Below are positions 18,012 to 27,488 of a stretch of DNA of 64,000 nt, piece by piece. The stretch covers positions 3,110,676 to 3,174,675 of the forward strand of contig NZ_JAMQPR010000001.1 of NCBI RefSeq assembly GCF_026151345.1, in the 5' to 3' direction. This DNA is from Leptospira paudalimensis (lineage in GTDB: Bacteria; Spirochaetota; Leptospiria; Leptospirales; Leptospiraceae). The notes under the pieces were generated by a model. It saw only the letters and a program-made list of their open reading frames with translations, had not been told where the DNA came from and did not search any database. The translations under genes and the position numbers were made by a program. Position 1 is the first letter of the stretch. Every line of letters starts with the position of its first letter.

Positions 18012-19493
18012 TTAATTAAATATACATGTAGAATCAAAAGTTCCTACATCATACTGACAAAGTATTCCAAACCCTTTTACTAAAATATTGTATGTAGATG
18101 TAAATCCACCTAAACTTACCGAAATTGTTCCTGTTTTGTCAGTTGGGTGATAGGATGCGTTGAACTTTCCAAATTCCGAAAAGGGATCACCAAATCCTCC
18201 AATGATTGGTTCCGAAGTGAATGTGGGGTGTACAAATATGAAATTATTAAATGCATCATACCCTGCTGCATCTAACGCAGTTGTCGTTCCAGCATTCACT
18301 TGGAATGGATTCGGTAACTCAGCTGAGTTATATAGCACAACCATCCTCACCATAATACCTGGATATACATTAATCGGCATGGAAAGATTAAGATTTCCAT
18401 AACTTGCTTGGATGTAGGACCCACCAATTACTTGTGCTGTGTAACGTGCACTTAACCAATTTGGTCGTGATGTTACTCCTTTTCCACCAGCAAAGGTCAT
18501 TGTTTCAGCTGGTACCGGGTAATACGTTGCAGATGAATTTCCTTTCACTTGAATGGTCAAGTCTCTTGAAAAACCAGCAGTCATCCTGGTGATTGTATTT
18601 TGAAACCGAATTGGTGTTACACTATCTCTTATATCACCACTTATTGTATCAAAGGAAGTTGGTGCAGTTGTTGGCCGAGTGACTCTTGCATTTAACGAAT
18701 CATAAACCTCAATGTAGTATTCTAAACCGGCTGCAAAAATATCTGACCCAGGAATTTTAGCTTGGTAAAATTGACCAGTACCATCATTTTCATCGGGCAA
18801 CATAACAATACTTTTGAAAATAGAACCACTGCCTTGGGTTCTATAATAAAATCTTGCCGTCACTATTGCAGATGCATCCCAATCAAGAATACTCGTTCTT
18901 ACAACGGCTGGTAGTCCTTCGATCAATCGACCGGGGAAAAAAGTAGCACCACCGATTGTTGGAGGATTGTTAGTTAATACTAAATTTTGAGCCGTTAGAA
19001 TATAATTTGAGAAGTGATAAATAGAAGTTGTGACACAATGGTTCACTAAGTCAACATCGCCACCATAACTAATATATCGTTTCGTTGCGGGATCATAGTG
19101 TTGTATCTGCAACGTTTTCTCACTTTTACCTTGCAAAAATTCAGGTCGACCATCATAACAAATTTTCATTTGTGCTGGTTTGTTGAATTGCAAATTCTCA
19201 GGCCCGAACTTATAGGCAACTTGGAGGGGTACAATCGAATCAGTTGCCGGTGGCAATCCTGTCTCCGAATACGTAATCACTGTTTCTTCATCTAACGCAC
19301 CTAATGGTATCGTTAAACTCATGGTTGGAGCTTGGATTACAGCGCCAGTTTCAGGTGTAACAACAACTGAACTAGATGCAAAAAAAGAACCAAACATAAA
19401 CATTTTGTTAAAATTGGAAATCTTGTTATCACCGCTGCACATAATCAAATTGCAACAACTAACAACAAAGATCACAATCAATACTTTGCGCAT
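18012..19493 (-). CDS. Large lipoprotein with ZU5-like N-terminal domain
   Basis: 493 residues. Signal MRKVLIVIFVVSCCNLIMC ends in a lipobox. The segment GAVIQAPTMSLTIPLGALDEE resembles a ZU5 domain (residues about 50-150), and is followed by beta-rich, Ig-like repeats with spaced aromatics (RFYYRTQGSGSIF, YYIEVYDS). Expected to be surface or periplasmic. The C-terminal tail has paired Cys (ILCQYDVGTFDSTC). The repeats and Gly/Thr-rich composition fit an adhesin-like or structural envelope protein. Promoter unclear; 440 bp of noncoding DNA lie upstream. Confidence 0.65.
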   Translation of the reverse strand: MRKVLIVIFVVSCCNLIMCSGDNKISNFNKMFMFGSFFASSSVVVTPETGAVIQAPTMSLTIPLGALDEETVITYSETGLPPATDSIVPLQVAYKFGPENLQFNKPAQMKICYDGRPEFLQGKSEKTLQIQHYDPATKRYISYGGDVDLVNHCVTTSIYHFSNYILTAQNLVLTNNPPTIGGATFFPGRLIEGLPAVVRTSILDWDASAIVTARFYYRTQGSGSIFKSIVMLPDENDGTGQFYQAKIPGSDIFAAGLEYYIEVYDSLNARVTRPTTAPTSFDTISGDIRDSVTPIRFQNTITRMTAGFSRDLTIQVKGNSSATYYPVPAETMTFAGGKGVTSRPNWLSARYTAQVIGGSYIQASYGNLNLSMPINVYPGIMVRMVVLYNSAELPNPFQVNAGTTTALDAAGYDAFNNFIFVHPTFTSEPIIGGFGDPFSEFGKFNASYHPTDKTGTISVSLGGFTSTYNILVKGFGILCQYDVGTFDSTCIFN

Positions 19494-19933
19494 GTTTTTT
19501 TACCTTTTAGTTTTTTCAAATATACGAATCAATGATAGGAATTGATTGATTCCTTCATTGACAATGTCGCCAAATCTGAGTAATCCGAATGTAACAGTCA
19601 ACTAATTTTTCGCATAACATAGAATTTTCATATACCAATTATTGTTCGTTAATGTAGAAAACATCTTCATAGAACATATATTCTTATACTTATCCCTAAT
19701 TTATTGAATGAGTGATCTATAATATTTGTTATATTACTGTTAGGATTGACGTGAATTGGAATTTGTTTCAAAATCTTGAACTGAATTCAAAATGAAAACA
19801 AAGGATTTGAAATTCAAATTTTCTCTTACAAACTGAGGTTTTATGTAACATTTTGTTAGAAAATTTCTAATTTGCCCATGCCGAAGTCCAAAATGTACTT
19901 CCAAGACAACACAAAGTCTATATAAAAAGGCGA
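19494..19933. other. Intergenic region, 440 bp, no gene seen
   Basis: Between two divergent genes. AT-rich, with short inverted repeats such as TTTGAAATTCAAA (19805-19817), but no open frame with a plausible ribosome-binding site and no clear promoter or RNA gene. Likely holds the divergent promoters. Confidence 0.5.
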
Positions 19934-20497
19934 ATGAGAAAAGTTGTCTTTGGAATCAATGTATCGTCGGATGGATTTTATGGTCATACAGGCATGGTTG
20001 TCGATGAAGACCTACACCAATACTTCACCGATTTTTTAAAACAATCAGATCAAATCCTCTATGGACGTATCACGTATGACTTAATGGTTCCATTTTGGCC
20101 TGATGTAGCAAAAAATAAATCCATGTCGAACGTTAGTAATGAATTTGCTGACGTTTTTACTTCCCTTCAAAAAATTCTCTTTTCTCATTCGGTTAAACAG
20201 GTATCAGATCCCAACACAACCATCGCTACTCGGTCTCTGGAGGAGGAAGTAAAATATCTTAAAAAACAAGTTGGAAAGGACATTAGTGTTGGTAGTTTAA
20301 GTATCGCTTCTCAACTTTCGAGTCTCGGTCTCATCGATGAATATCGATTTGTCATCCATCCCGTCATTGTGGGAAAAGGTCCTAGGTTATTTAGTGATCA
20401 TCCTTTAGAAACACCCGTTAGATTAGATTTGATAGAAATCAAAACGTTTTCCTCGGGAAATATCGCACACCATTACAAAACAAGAAGAGAGAAATAA
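19934..20497 (+). CDS. Dihydrofolate reductase family protein (RibD C-terminal-like)
   Basis: 187 residues. Motifs of the RibD-C/DHFR-like fold: FGINVSSDGFYGHTG at the N-terminus, ILYGRITYDLMVPFWPDV, DISVGGLS-type strand (KDISVGSLSIASQL) and DEYRFVIHPVIVGKGPRLF. These bind NADPH and reduce small heterocycles; the exact substrate is unknown, and it need not be a true folate enzyme. Followed after 3 bp by the DUF2200 gene. Confidence 0.88.
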   Translation: MRKVVFGINVSSDGFYGHTGMVVDEDLHQYFTDFLKQSDQILYGRITYDLMVPFWPDVAKNKSMSNVSNEFADVFTSLQKILFSHSVKQVSDPNTTIATRSLEEEVKYLKKQVGKDISVGSLSIASQLSSLGLIDEYRFVIHPVIVGKGPRLFSDHPLETPVRLDLIEIKTFSSGNIAHHYKTRREK

Positions 20498-20500
20498 AGT

Positions 20501-20863
20501 ATGGAACCTACTTTAGAACACCATCAAAAAATTGCCAAAATGTCTTTTGCCTCCGTATATCCTATGTATGTCGCAAAAGTTGAAAAAAAAGGAAGAACTG
20601 TAAAAGAATTAAACCAAGTGATCGAATGGCTCACTTCCTTTGATGAGAAAAAAATAAAAGAATTGATTAATGAAAATGTTACCTTTGATACATTTTTTTC
20701 AAAAGCTTCCTTAAATGAAAATGCAACCATGATCAAAGGAATGATTTGTGGGTATCGTGTCGAAGAAATCCAAAACCCGTTAACCAAAAAAGTAAGGTAC
20801 TTAGACAAACTTGTTGATGAGTTGGCTAAAGGGAAATCAATCGATAAAATCTTAAGAAAATAA
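20501..20863 (+). CDS. DUF2200 protein
   Basis: 120 residues matching the small DUF2200 family throughout: HHQKIAKMSFASVYPMYV at the start, VEKKGRTVKELNQVIEWLT, and ICGYRVEEIQNPLTKKVRYLD. Soluble and basic; function not established. Begins 3 bp after the RibD-like gene, so probably co-expressed. Confidence 0.9.
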   Translation: MEPTLEHHQKIAKMSFASVYPMYVAKVEKKGRTVKELNQVIEWLTSFDEKKIKELINENVTFDTFFSKASLNENATMIKGMICGYRVEEIQNPLTKKVRYLDKLVDELAKGKSIDKILRK

Positions 20864-20884
20864 AAAGATACTAATAAATACCAA

Positions 20885-21772
20885 ATGAAATCAAAAATAA
20901 CTCTACCTTTGATATTCGTTTTTGTTCTTTCTCCACTTTCCATTTTTGGAGAATCAAAACTCTTCATGATGTATGGAATTAAACTCGGTCAAAAACGAAA
21001 TTTAGTTTCCGATCTTTATGGCAAACCCTTTAAATCGCATACATTTGAAGATGGATATAGTTACGATGCCTACAAATTAGACGAACATATCTTAGTTGTG
21101 GAATCTGAGAACAAAAGACCAGACTTAGTGTGGGCGATTCAAATCCAAGGAAATAAAAATCCTAAATTCTATGGTCTAAATGAGATAAATTTAGGAGATC
21201 CAATAGAAAAGGTTGTCTCTGTCTTTGGCAAACCAGACGAAATCAGAAAGGCCTTTGATGAAGAAACGAAAGAAGAATTATCTACAATACAATATTACTC
21301 ATACGATCGTAGTAGAAATTTCAGCATTGAAGTTCAGAATCAAAAAGTCTCAAGCATCAAACTTACTTTTAAGGGATCGGCTAATGTAAGCGAAACCCTG
21401 GACATCAATGAAACATTTAGAATCTTAAAGGACAAAAACATATACCAAATTGCTCAACTATTGGATCAAAATTTTTTGCTAAAAGAGAAAGACAAAAAAG
21501 AATTCAAAATTTCTGGAAATCCAATTCAGACATTAAGTTCTAAAAATGAAATATCAAATCGAATCTTATTTCTGCAAAACTCCCTTATCAATCTGAATCC
21601 AAATGAAATATCGGAAAATTTAGACCTAAGGAACAACGAACAATATATTTTTGGAAAGTATTTAAAATTAAAATCAGGCGAAGAGATTATCCATTTATTC
21701 TTTTTAAAAACGTATGAAGGATGGACTCTAAGAGAAGTTAATATCGAAACTACTCTTAAATCTTCGGAATGA
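20885..21772 (+). CDS. Secreted protein with BamE/OmlA-like segments
   Basis: 295 residues with signal LPLIFVFVLSPLSIFGE. Two short segments, GIKLGQKRNLVSDLYGKP and INLGDPIEKVVSVFGKPDE, resemble the OmlA/BamE-type motif that precedes a compact alpha-beta fold. The rest is charged and AT-rich. Overlaps the next frame's possible start by 4 bp (ATGA at 21769), although the preferred start of that gene is downstream. Confidence 0.6.
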   Translation: MKSKITLPLIFVFVLSPLSIFGESKLFMMYGIKLGQKRNLVSDLYGKPFKSHTFEDGYSYDAYKLDEHILVVESENKRPDLVWAIQIQGNKNPKFYGLNEINLGDPIEKVVSVFGKPDEIRKAFDEETKEELSTIQYYSYDRSRNFSIEVQNQKVSSIKLTFKGSANVSETLDINETFRILKDKNIYQIAQLLDQNFLLKEKDKKEFKISGNPIQTLSSKNEISNRILFLQNSLINLNPNEISENLDLRNNEQYIFGKYLKLKSGEEIIHLFFLKTYEGWTLREVNIETTLKSSE

Positions 21773-21828
21773 AATTTTCAAAGGGATCTGCTAAAACCAT
21801 GAAAGCGTATTCAAACAAGGTAAATAAA

Positions 21829-22803
21829 ATGAAACAATATTCCATACTATTACTCTTTTTCGTTTTCCCAACTCTACTTTTGGGAAATGAAATTAATTCA
21901 AAAACACTAAGTGATTACGAACCGATTTTAAGAAATGCAATTACACAATTTGAAACTGTATTTAAATCTTCACCTAAAAAACATGATCTAGTCGAACAAA
22001 AGGTTAATTTTATGATAAGCCAAGCCATGAAAGGCGAAATTACTTTTTTAATCGATGTAAATGGCAGTCAAGATTTATCAGCAATGGGTTTTGTTGATTT
22101 TTACAATGAAAATAAAAAACCAGCAATTGTTATAGGAACTTACTTTTTAGATCAATTCGATAAAAATCCAAGTATATTCTATTCTGCCTTAGTACATGAA
22201 TTTACTCATGCATATGATTTTTTTAATAGCCAACGATATTTTTTATTTTATAAAAATAATCGAATTGTAAAAGCACTCTTTGAAGCTGATGCATACGCAA
22301 TTGAATCATTATTCATTCAAAATTATCTGGTAACTCAAAAAATCAAATTAACAAAATTCGAATTGTTTTTAATTGATGATTTTGAAAAAACACAATTATC
22401 TAAAATCATATTGATCAATCAAATAGCTAGTTTACCGTTATTACATGCATTCCTCGAAATCAGAGATTCAAAAGATACTATTGAGAAAAAAGTCACTTCA
22501 TTGAATGACATTGGAAAAAACTTAATTGATAAATTTGATTCAATTAAAAGTCTAAAAGACTATGATAATAAGATGGAAATAATTGCATTTTATTTCACTT
22601 ATCATTTACTCTTGGACCAATTAGTTTACGATATAGAACAAAAGGAAAGTGAAGTGATGATTGAACCGGAAACCTTTTCACTTCAAAAATACCCGACACT
22701 TTATCAGACAAAAAAACAAATTTCTGAAAAAGTAAAATCTTATGAGAATGAATTTGAAAATTATATTGTAAAAGAAAACCAACGGATTCGAACCGAAATA
22801 TAA
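21829..22803 (+). CDS. Putative secreted zinc metallopeptidase (HExxH)
   Basis: About 324 residues from ATG 21829, after AAGG eight bases upstream; this start leaves a signal peptide (YSILLLFFVFPTLLLG). The segment ALVHEFTHAYDFFNSQ contains HEFTH, and about 35 residues on comes FEADAYAIE, a glutamate that could be the third ligand, as in gluzincins. The region between them is hydrophobic, and the remainder is helical. No family is recognised, so the peptidase call rests on the HExxH...E pattern and secretion. A frame extension to 21769 overlaps the upstream stop. Confidence 0.6.
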   Translation: MKQYSILLLFFVFPTLLLGNEINSKTLSDYEPILRNAITQFETVFKSSPKKHDLVEQKVNFMISQAMKGEITFLIDVNGSQDLSAMGFVDFYNENKKPAIVIGTYFLDQFDKNPSIFYSALVHEFTHAYDFFNSQRYFLFYKNNRIVKALFEADAYAIESLFIQNYLVTQKIKLTKFELFLIDDFEKTQLSKIILINQIASLPLLHAFLEIRDSKDTIEKKVTSLNDIGKNLIDKFDSIKSLKDYDNKMEIIAFYFTYHLLLDQLVYDIEQKESEVMIEPETFSLQKYPTLYQTKKQISEKVKSYENEFENYIVKENQRIRTEI

Positions 22804-22823
22804 TTGAAACTACTGACACCTTT

Positions 22824-23399
22824 ATGACAAAAAATACTATGAAATCGAATCATTCCGAACTGCATTCAAATCAAAAATTCATAGAAATCTTGAAAGAAAG
22901 ATTTAAAAACCATCCAGAACGTCATAAGGGAATTCAATGGAATTTGATTGAGGATAAACTGAAAAATCATCCCGACAAAGTAAATGTGCTTAAGCAAATG
23001 GAAGAATCTGGTGGCGAACCAGACGTTGTATTACAAGACAAAAAAAATAAACTTATAACCTTCTTTGATTGTTCAAAAGAATCTCCCGAAGGCAGAAGGA
23101 GTTGTTGTTATGACCTTGAAGCACTCCAATCTAGAAAATTGAATCAACCTAAAAACAATGCCATTGATTTTGCAAAAAAAATTGGTGCAAGATTGTTAAA
23201 TGAAGAACAATATCGATTTTTGCATTCGCTTGGTGAATTTGACAAAAAAACATCCAGTTGGATCGAAACACCAGAACAGATCAGAAAGTTAGGTGGTGCC
23301 CTTTTTTGTGATTATCGCTATGGAACAGTATTTGTGTATCATAATGGAGCAGATTCCTACTATGCTGTTAGGGGATTTAGATGTTCGATTACTTTTTAG
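22824..23399 (+). CDS. DUF4256 protein
   Basis: 191 residues matching DUF4256: HKGIQWNLIEDKL near the N-terminus, ESGGEPDVVL, FFDCSKESPEGRRSCCYD and the C-terminal ALFCDYRYGTVFVYHNGADSYYAVRGFR. Conserved Cys pairs may bind metal. Cytosolic; role unknown. Its last 11 bases overlap the end of the convergent hybrid kinase gene. Confidence 0.9.
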   Translation: MTKNTMKSNHSELHSNQKFIEILKERFKNHPERHKGIQWNLIEDKLKNHPDKVNVLKQMEESGGEPDVVLQDKKNKLITFFDCSKESPEGRRSCCYDLEALQSRKLNQPKNNAIDFAKKIGARLLNEEQYRFLHSLGEFDKKTSSWIETPEQIRKLGGALFCDYRYGTVFVYHNGADSYYAVRGFRCSITF

Positions 23400-26148
23400 A
23401 ATCAATTGATTTCGAAAATATTTTATAAATCGAATTAAGTAACTCAGACAGAATTATTGGTTTTTTTACACAGTCATCCATTCCATTCTCGAGGTATTCT
23501 TGTATCTGGGAATCCATGTTATTAGCAGTTAATGCAATGATTGGAATACGTTGGTATTCATCTTTACGATTTCTGATACGTTTGGTAGTTTCCAATCCAT
23601 CTAGTTCTGGCATTTGAATATCCATCAGTATCAAATCATATTTTTTACTTTCATCAACGAGAGAAGCATCTAAAAGTTGAATCGTTTCTATACCATTTGA
23701 AGCAATCGTAACATGAACTTTTTCCTTCTCCAAAACCTTTCTAACAAATTTCTGATTTAGGAGATTATCTTCGGCCACAAGTACGTTTATATTTTTTAGA
23801 TTGAATGTCTCTGGTGATTCGATTCGAGGAATGAATTGTTTAGGAACAGAGACTTGGTGGAATGGGATCGTAAACTTAAATGTAGATCCAATATTCAAAA
23901 TACTATCAACTTTGATCTCTCCACCCATCAAATTCACTAACTGTTTTGAAATGTATAAACCTAATCCAGCACCTTCAAATCGTTTTGTTCTTGCATCTTC
24001 CAATTGCACAAATCGATCAAATAATCTTTTAATATTCTCTTCTGAAATTCCAATCCCTGTATCGTGGACACAAAATTCGATAAACTTTCGACTCGGGTCT
24101 AATTTTACTGCCAATGTAATGATGCCACTCGGTGTAAATTTCAGTGAATTACTAATCAAATTGTTTAATACTTGTCTCAATCGATTTTCATCGACTAAGA
24201 TATGTAGATTTGTATCTTCAATCGTAAAATCTAAATTAAATTTTAGATTTTTTTCTATCACATCAGATTGGAATAACAACTGTATATCCCTGCAAAGTTT
24301 ATATACATTTGTTTCAGTTGGGATAATTTCAAGTTTATGATTTTCTAACTTGGATACATCTAATATATCATTGATGATTGTCAATAGTGATAGTACGGAC
24401 TTTTTAGCATTGTCCAGATAATCCTTTTGTTCAAGATCTACATTGGTTTCTTCTAACAATGTTAACATCCCTAAAACACCATTCATTGGAGTGCGAATCT
24501 CATGACTCATGTTTGCGAGAAACTCTGACTTTACACGGTTTGCTTTTTGTAATTCGAAAGTTCTTTTTTCAACAATTTCTTGGATGCTTTTTTCTTTTCC
24601 AAGAATGATGAGCATAAGTATTCCTAGGAGTCCTGTTAATAAGGAAGAGATAATGAGTATAAATCTAGAAGCGTTAGTCAAGTTTTTTTCAAAATATTCC
24701 TTTGTAGCGACTATTCGAAACGTTAGAAGGTGACTTCCGATTTTCATACTGTGACTATGAGAGAAATCAGAGAATATTTTCTCCTGCGAAGCAATACAAT
24801 TTCGATTGTATACTTCATTGGAATGTTTATCATCACTTTCTAATATTTGTACACAAAGATTATTTTGATCACTTCCAATTAATGATTTTTTAATGATAGA
24901 ATTGATTTTGATAACCGCAGTTGCAAAACCATATTCACCATCATTTCTTTTTAGTGGATAAAAAACTAGAAAACCAGTATTATCAATATCATCTTGAACT
25001 AAATTAATTTTTCCAGTGATCTCTAAGCTATTAGATTCCATAGCCTTCAATAATGCTTTTTTCCGAATTGGATTTGAAAATACATCATATCCTACTGCAG
25101 AATTGTTTCCTATGATTGGATAAATATATCGTATAAAAATATATTTTTCTTTGGCAGGGGAAAGTTTGGTTTCATTTCCCTCCTTAAAATTAATTCCAAT
25201 CGAACCTGGATAATCAAACTTTAACTTTGATTCATATTCAATACGTTTTGTATTTGGTATTAGAACGTTCCATGATAATGCAGAAACACTTTCTGTCTCA
25301 TCCAAAATTGATTTTGCATATGTATCAAAATCTTTTTTATTCATGTTTTTTTGTAGGCCAATAAAAGATCCCAAGGACTTTACAACTCGCAAATTTTCCA
25401 AAATACGGTTTTCTATTTCTGATGATATGATTTGTCCGTCAGACTTAATTCTGTATTGGATAAATTCTTTTTCCCAATCTCTAGTTACAAAAAAAATTGT
25501 AAGCGTAAGAATGAATGTTCCCATCGTGGCGGACGTAAACAGAACCAAACGCATTCCCGTTTCTTCTTTTAATAACCATTTGTATGTCAAAATTAGAATG
25601 GGAGTAAAAATTATGATTCCAATCGAATCACCTAACCACCAGGTAAACCATGTTTGGAATAAAAAATCTTTATAAATGATACCAAAGGCTAATAGTGAAA
25701 TACTACCAATTAAAGAAGACACAAATGCTGCTGATGGTCCAGCTAAAACAAAAAAAGATAATAGATCCCTGACAGAAAAAATATTCAATTTTGAATCTGA
25801 ATACTTCTTAAGCAAATAGCCACCAAACAATGCCGAGACGGAATTTCCAATCGAGATAAAGATATTTTGGGGATTGTTTTTGATCGTTTGGAACCAGCTG
25901 AGATCTGGATTGGAAAAATGTGTGTTGGTAAAATATGCTGCTAAAAAAAGAGCAAACCAAATTCGATTACCAAAGATTAATATAAAACCAAGAGCAAATC
26001 CTGCTGGTGGCCAAACTGGAGTGCTGTATCCATCAATCGAAGATAAGTATAAACTAAGTTTTCCAGAAGCGAAATACACTACATAGACAAATAAAAATGC
26101 TCCTATTTTCCGAAAAAAATAACTCATCCTATCATCTAAAGAGTGCAT
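23389..26148 (-). CDS. MASE1-CHASE hybrid sensor histidine kinase
   Basis: 919 residues. The N-terminal membrane block (about 10-230) resembles MASE1 (GYSTPVWPPAGFALGFILIFG). A CHASE-type extracellular sensor (about 235-480; ISYPIIGNNSAVGYDVF-like sequence and FLVFYPLKRNDG) follows, then another helix. The kinase core carries His about 548 in ANMSHEIRTPMNG, then the ATPase motifs ENRLRQVLNNLISNS, DTGIGISEENIKRLFDRF and GAGLGLYISKQL. A C-terminal receiver has its phospho-Asp near 839 in ILMDIQMPELDG and the Lys in CVKKPI. It could phosphorelay to a distant partner; the receiver-PAS gene at 1518 is not adjacent. Start ATG 26148 or 26127. Confidence 0.9.
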   Translation of the reverse strand: MHSLDDRMSYFFRKIGAFLFVYVVYFASGKLSLYLSSIDGYSTPVWPPAGFALGFILIFGNRIWFALFLAAYFTNTHFSNPDLSWFQTIKNNPQNIFISIGNSVSALFGGYLLKKYSDSKLNIFSVRDLLSFFVLAGPSAAFVSSLIGSISLLAFGIIYKDFLFQTWFTWWLGDSIGIIIFTPILILTYKWLLKEETGMRLVLFTSATMGTFILTLTIFFVTRDWEKEFIQYRIKSDGQIISSEIENRILENLRVVKSLGSFIGLQKNMNKKDFDTYAKSILDETESVSALSWNVLIPNTKRIEYESKLKFDYPGSIGINFKEGNETKLSPAKEKYIFIRYIYPIIGNNSAVGYDVFSNPIRKKALLKAMESNSLEITGKINLVQDDIDNTGFLVFYPLKRNDGEYGFATAVIKINSIIKKSLIGSDQNNLCVQILESDDKHSNEVYNRNCIASQEKIFSDFSHSHSMKIGSHLLTFRIVATKEYFEKNLTNASRFILIISSLLTGLLGILMLIILGKEKSIQEIVEKRTFELQKANRVKSEFLANMSHEIRTPMNGVLGMLTLLEETNVDLEQKDYLDNAKKSVLSLLTIINDILDVSKLENHKLEIIPTETNVYKLCRDIQLLFQSDVIEKNLKFNLDFTIEDTNLHILVDENRLRQVLNNLISNSLKFTPSGIITLAVKLDPSRKFIEFCVHDTGIGISEENIKRLFDRFVQLEDARTKRFEGAGLGLYISKQLVNLMGGEIKVDSILNIGSTFKFTIPFHQVSVPKQFIPRIESPETFNLKNINVLVAEDNLLNQKFVRKVLEKEKVHVTIASNGIETIQLLDASLVDESKKYDLILMDIQMPELDGLETTKRIRNRKDEYQRIPIIALTANNMDSQIQEYLENGMDDCVKKPIILSELLNSIYKIFSKSIDSKK

Positions 26149-26269
26149 ACTCTTATAAAGACGAGTAAAAAATTAAGAATCTATACCAATTCAAAACATA
26201 AGGATAAATTTTTAATCAATTTTGAGTTTTTAGTGACATATAGAATTGAAAACTAAAAATTTTTGTAGT

Positions 26270-26725
26270 TCAAACGCTTCCATCTTCTGCAAGTATTCTT
26301 ATTTTTTCTAATATTTGACTCCAATTTTGCTCAGAATGTTTTTGTTGTTCTTCTGAAAAAAATCCTGTTTGGCAAAGGGATAAAAAAACACCTTCATTTT
26401 TTTCCACAAGTTTCATTGTAATAATAGAATAGTTTTCTGGTAAATCAGGCATTTCCGAGAAACTTGAAAAATTAGAATACTTTAATTCTTTCTGAAACTC
26501 TAAATTCAAAATGATACCTTTATCTTCATATAATTTCCCTTCCCATTCACCTTTGAAGCGAATCTCACTACCAATTGTCCAATTTGAAACCGTTTCTGTT
26601 CCAAATAAATATTTTTTAATGGATTCAGGAGTCACGAGTAAGATCCAAATATTCTGTACATTAGAATGGATGAATGTATTGCATTCAATTTTTAACATTT
26701 GATCCAAAGATGGTGTTAGTTTCAT
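26270..26725 (-). CDS. SRPBCC (AHSA1-like) protein
   Basis: 151 residues. ATG 26725 has AAAGG six bases upstream. The pattern CNTFIHSNVQNIWILLVTPESIKKYLFG, then IRFKGEWEGKLYEDKG and a C-terminal helix (HSEQNWSQILEKIRILAE), is the Activator-of-Hsp90-like START fold found in small stress-linked ligand binders. It is divergent from the AraC-type regulator at 26749 with 23 bp between starts, the usual arrangement for a regulator and its target. Confidence 0.85.
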   Translation of the reverse strand: MKLTPSLDQMLKIECNTFIHSNVQNIWILLVTPESIKKYLFGTETVSNWTIGSEIRFKGEWEGKLYEDKGIILNLEFQKELKYSNFSSFSEMPDLPENYSIITMKLVEKNEGVFLSLCQTGFFSEEQQKHSEQNWSQILEKIRILAEDGSV

Positions 26726-26748
26726 GTGTAACCTTTTTTTCAGTATAA

Positions 26749-27447
26749 ATGTTTAAAGAAGTTTTGGATTGTAAAAACGCGTCAAAAAATGAATCATATG
26801 TTGCGGAAACACTTCCTTATCCAAGTGTTCATATTGTTTTTGAAAGAGGAAATTCTATAGTTTATGGAGTTCATCAAAAAAAATTTTCAATTACTTTGAG
26901 TGGAAGTGGATCGGTATTCGGTATTAAATTTAAACCTGCCGGATTTTATCCATTCTACTTCAATACAATTACAAAATTAACTAACAAAAGGATTCCTTTC
27001 AATTCGTTATTTAATCTTACAGATGATATAAAAATGGAAGCAAGAATTTGCAGAACAAAAGATGATAAAACTAAAATTGAACTCTTCGAATCTTGGATTC
27101 AAAATAAATCATTAAAAAAAGACTCAAAAATTGAAGAATTAAATTATATCATTAATGGAATAAAGACTAATAGCTCTATATTATCAGTCGATCAAATTGT
27201 GAAAGTCTATTCGATTCAATTAAGAACTTTACAAAGGTTATTTCGAGAATATGTAGGTGTTAGTCCAAAATGGGTGATCCAACAGTATAGAATGCAAGAA
27301 ATAGCGGAACGATTAGAAAAAGATAAGTCCATTCATTTAGCTGATTTTACAAATGAATTTGGATTTTTTGACCAAGCTCATTTCAATCGAGTATTTAAAA
27401 AAATGATTGGACTGAGTCCAGAAAAATACCTAGAATCATTGAACTGA
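26749..27447 (+). CDS. AraC-family regulator with DUF6597-like N-terminal domain
   Basis: 232 residues. N-terminal effector-type segment ETLPYPSVHIVFERGNSIVYG and VFGIKFKPAGFYPFYF, then a C-terminal double helix-turn-helix: ILSVDQIVKVYSIQLRTLQRLF and FTNEFGFFDQAHFNRVFKKMIGLSPEKY. Compared with relatives, the first 12-20 residues of the N-terminal domain (a YVxxYW-like strand) are missing. A TAA directly precedes the ATG at 26749, and no ribosome-binding site is seen, so the N-terminus may be truncated. It is divergent from the SRPBCC gene and likely regulates it. Confidence 0.85.
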   Translation: MFKEVLDCKNASKNESYVAETLPYPSVHIVFERGNSIVYGVHQKKFSITLSGSGSVFGIKFKPAGFYPFYFNTITKLTNKRIPFNSLFNLTDDIKMEARICRTKDDKTKIELFESWIQNKSLKKDSKIEELNYIINGIKTNSSILSVDQIVKVYSIQLRTLQRLFREYVGVSPKWVIQQYRMQEIAERLEKDKSIHLADFTNEFGFFDQAHFNRVFKKMIGLSPEKYLESLN

Positions 27448-27479
27448 ACTCTGTAGTAAATTCGAAATCACTACAGAGT
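27448..27479. terminator. Hairpin between convergent AraC and creD genes
   Basis: ACTCTGTAGT (27448-27457) and ACTACAGAGT (27470-27479) are perfect inverted repeats around a 12-nt loop. It is well placed to end both genes, although the T-tracts on both sides are short. Confidence 0.6.
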
Positions 27480-27488
27480 ATATTTGAA

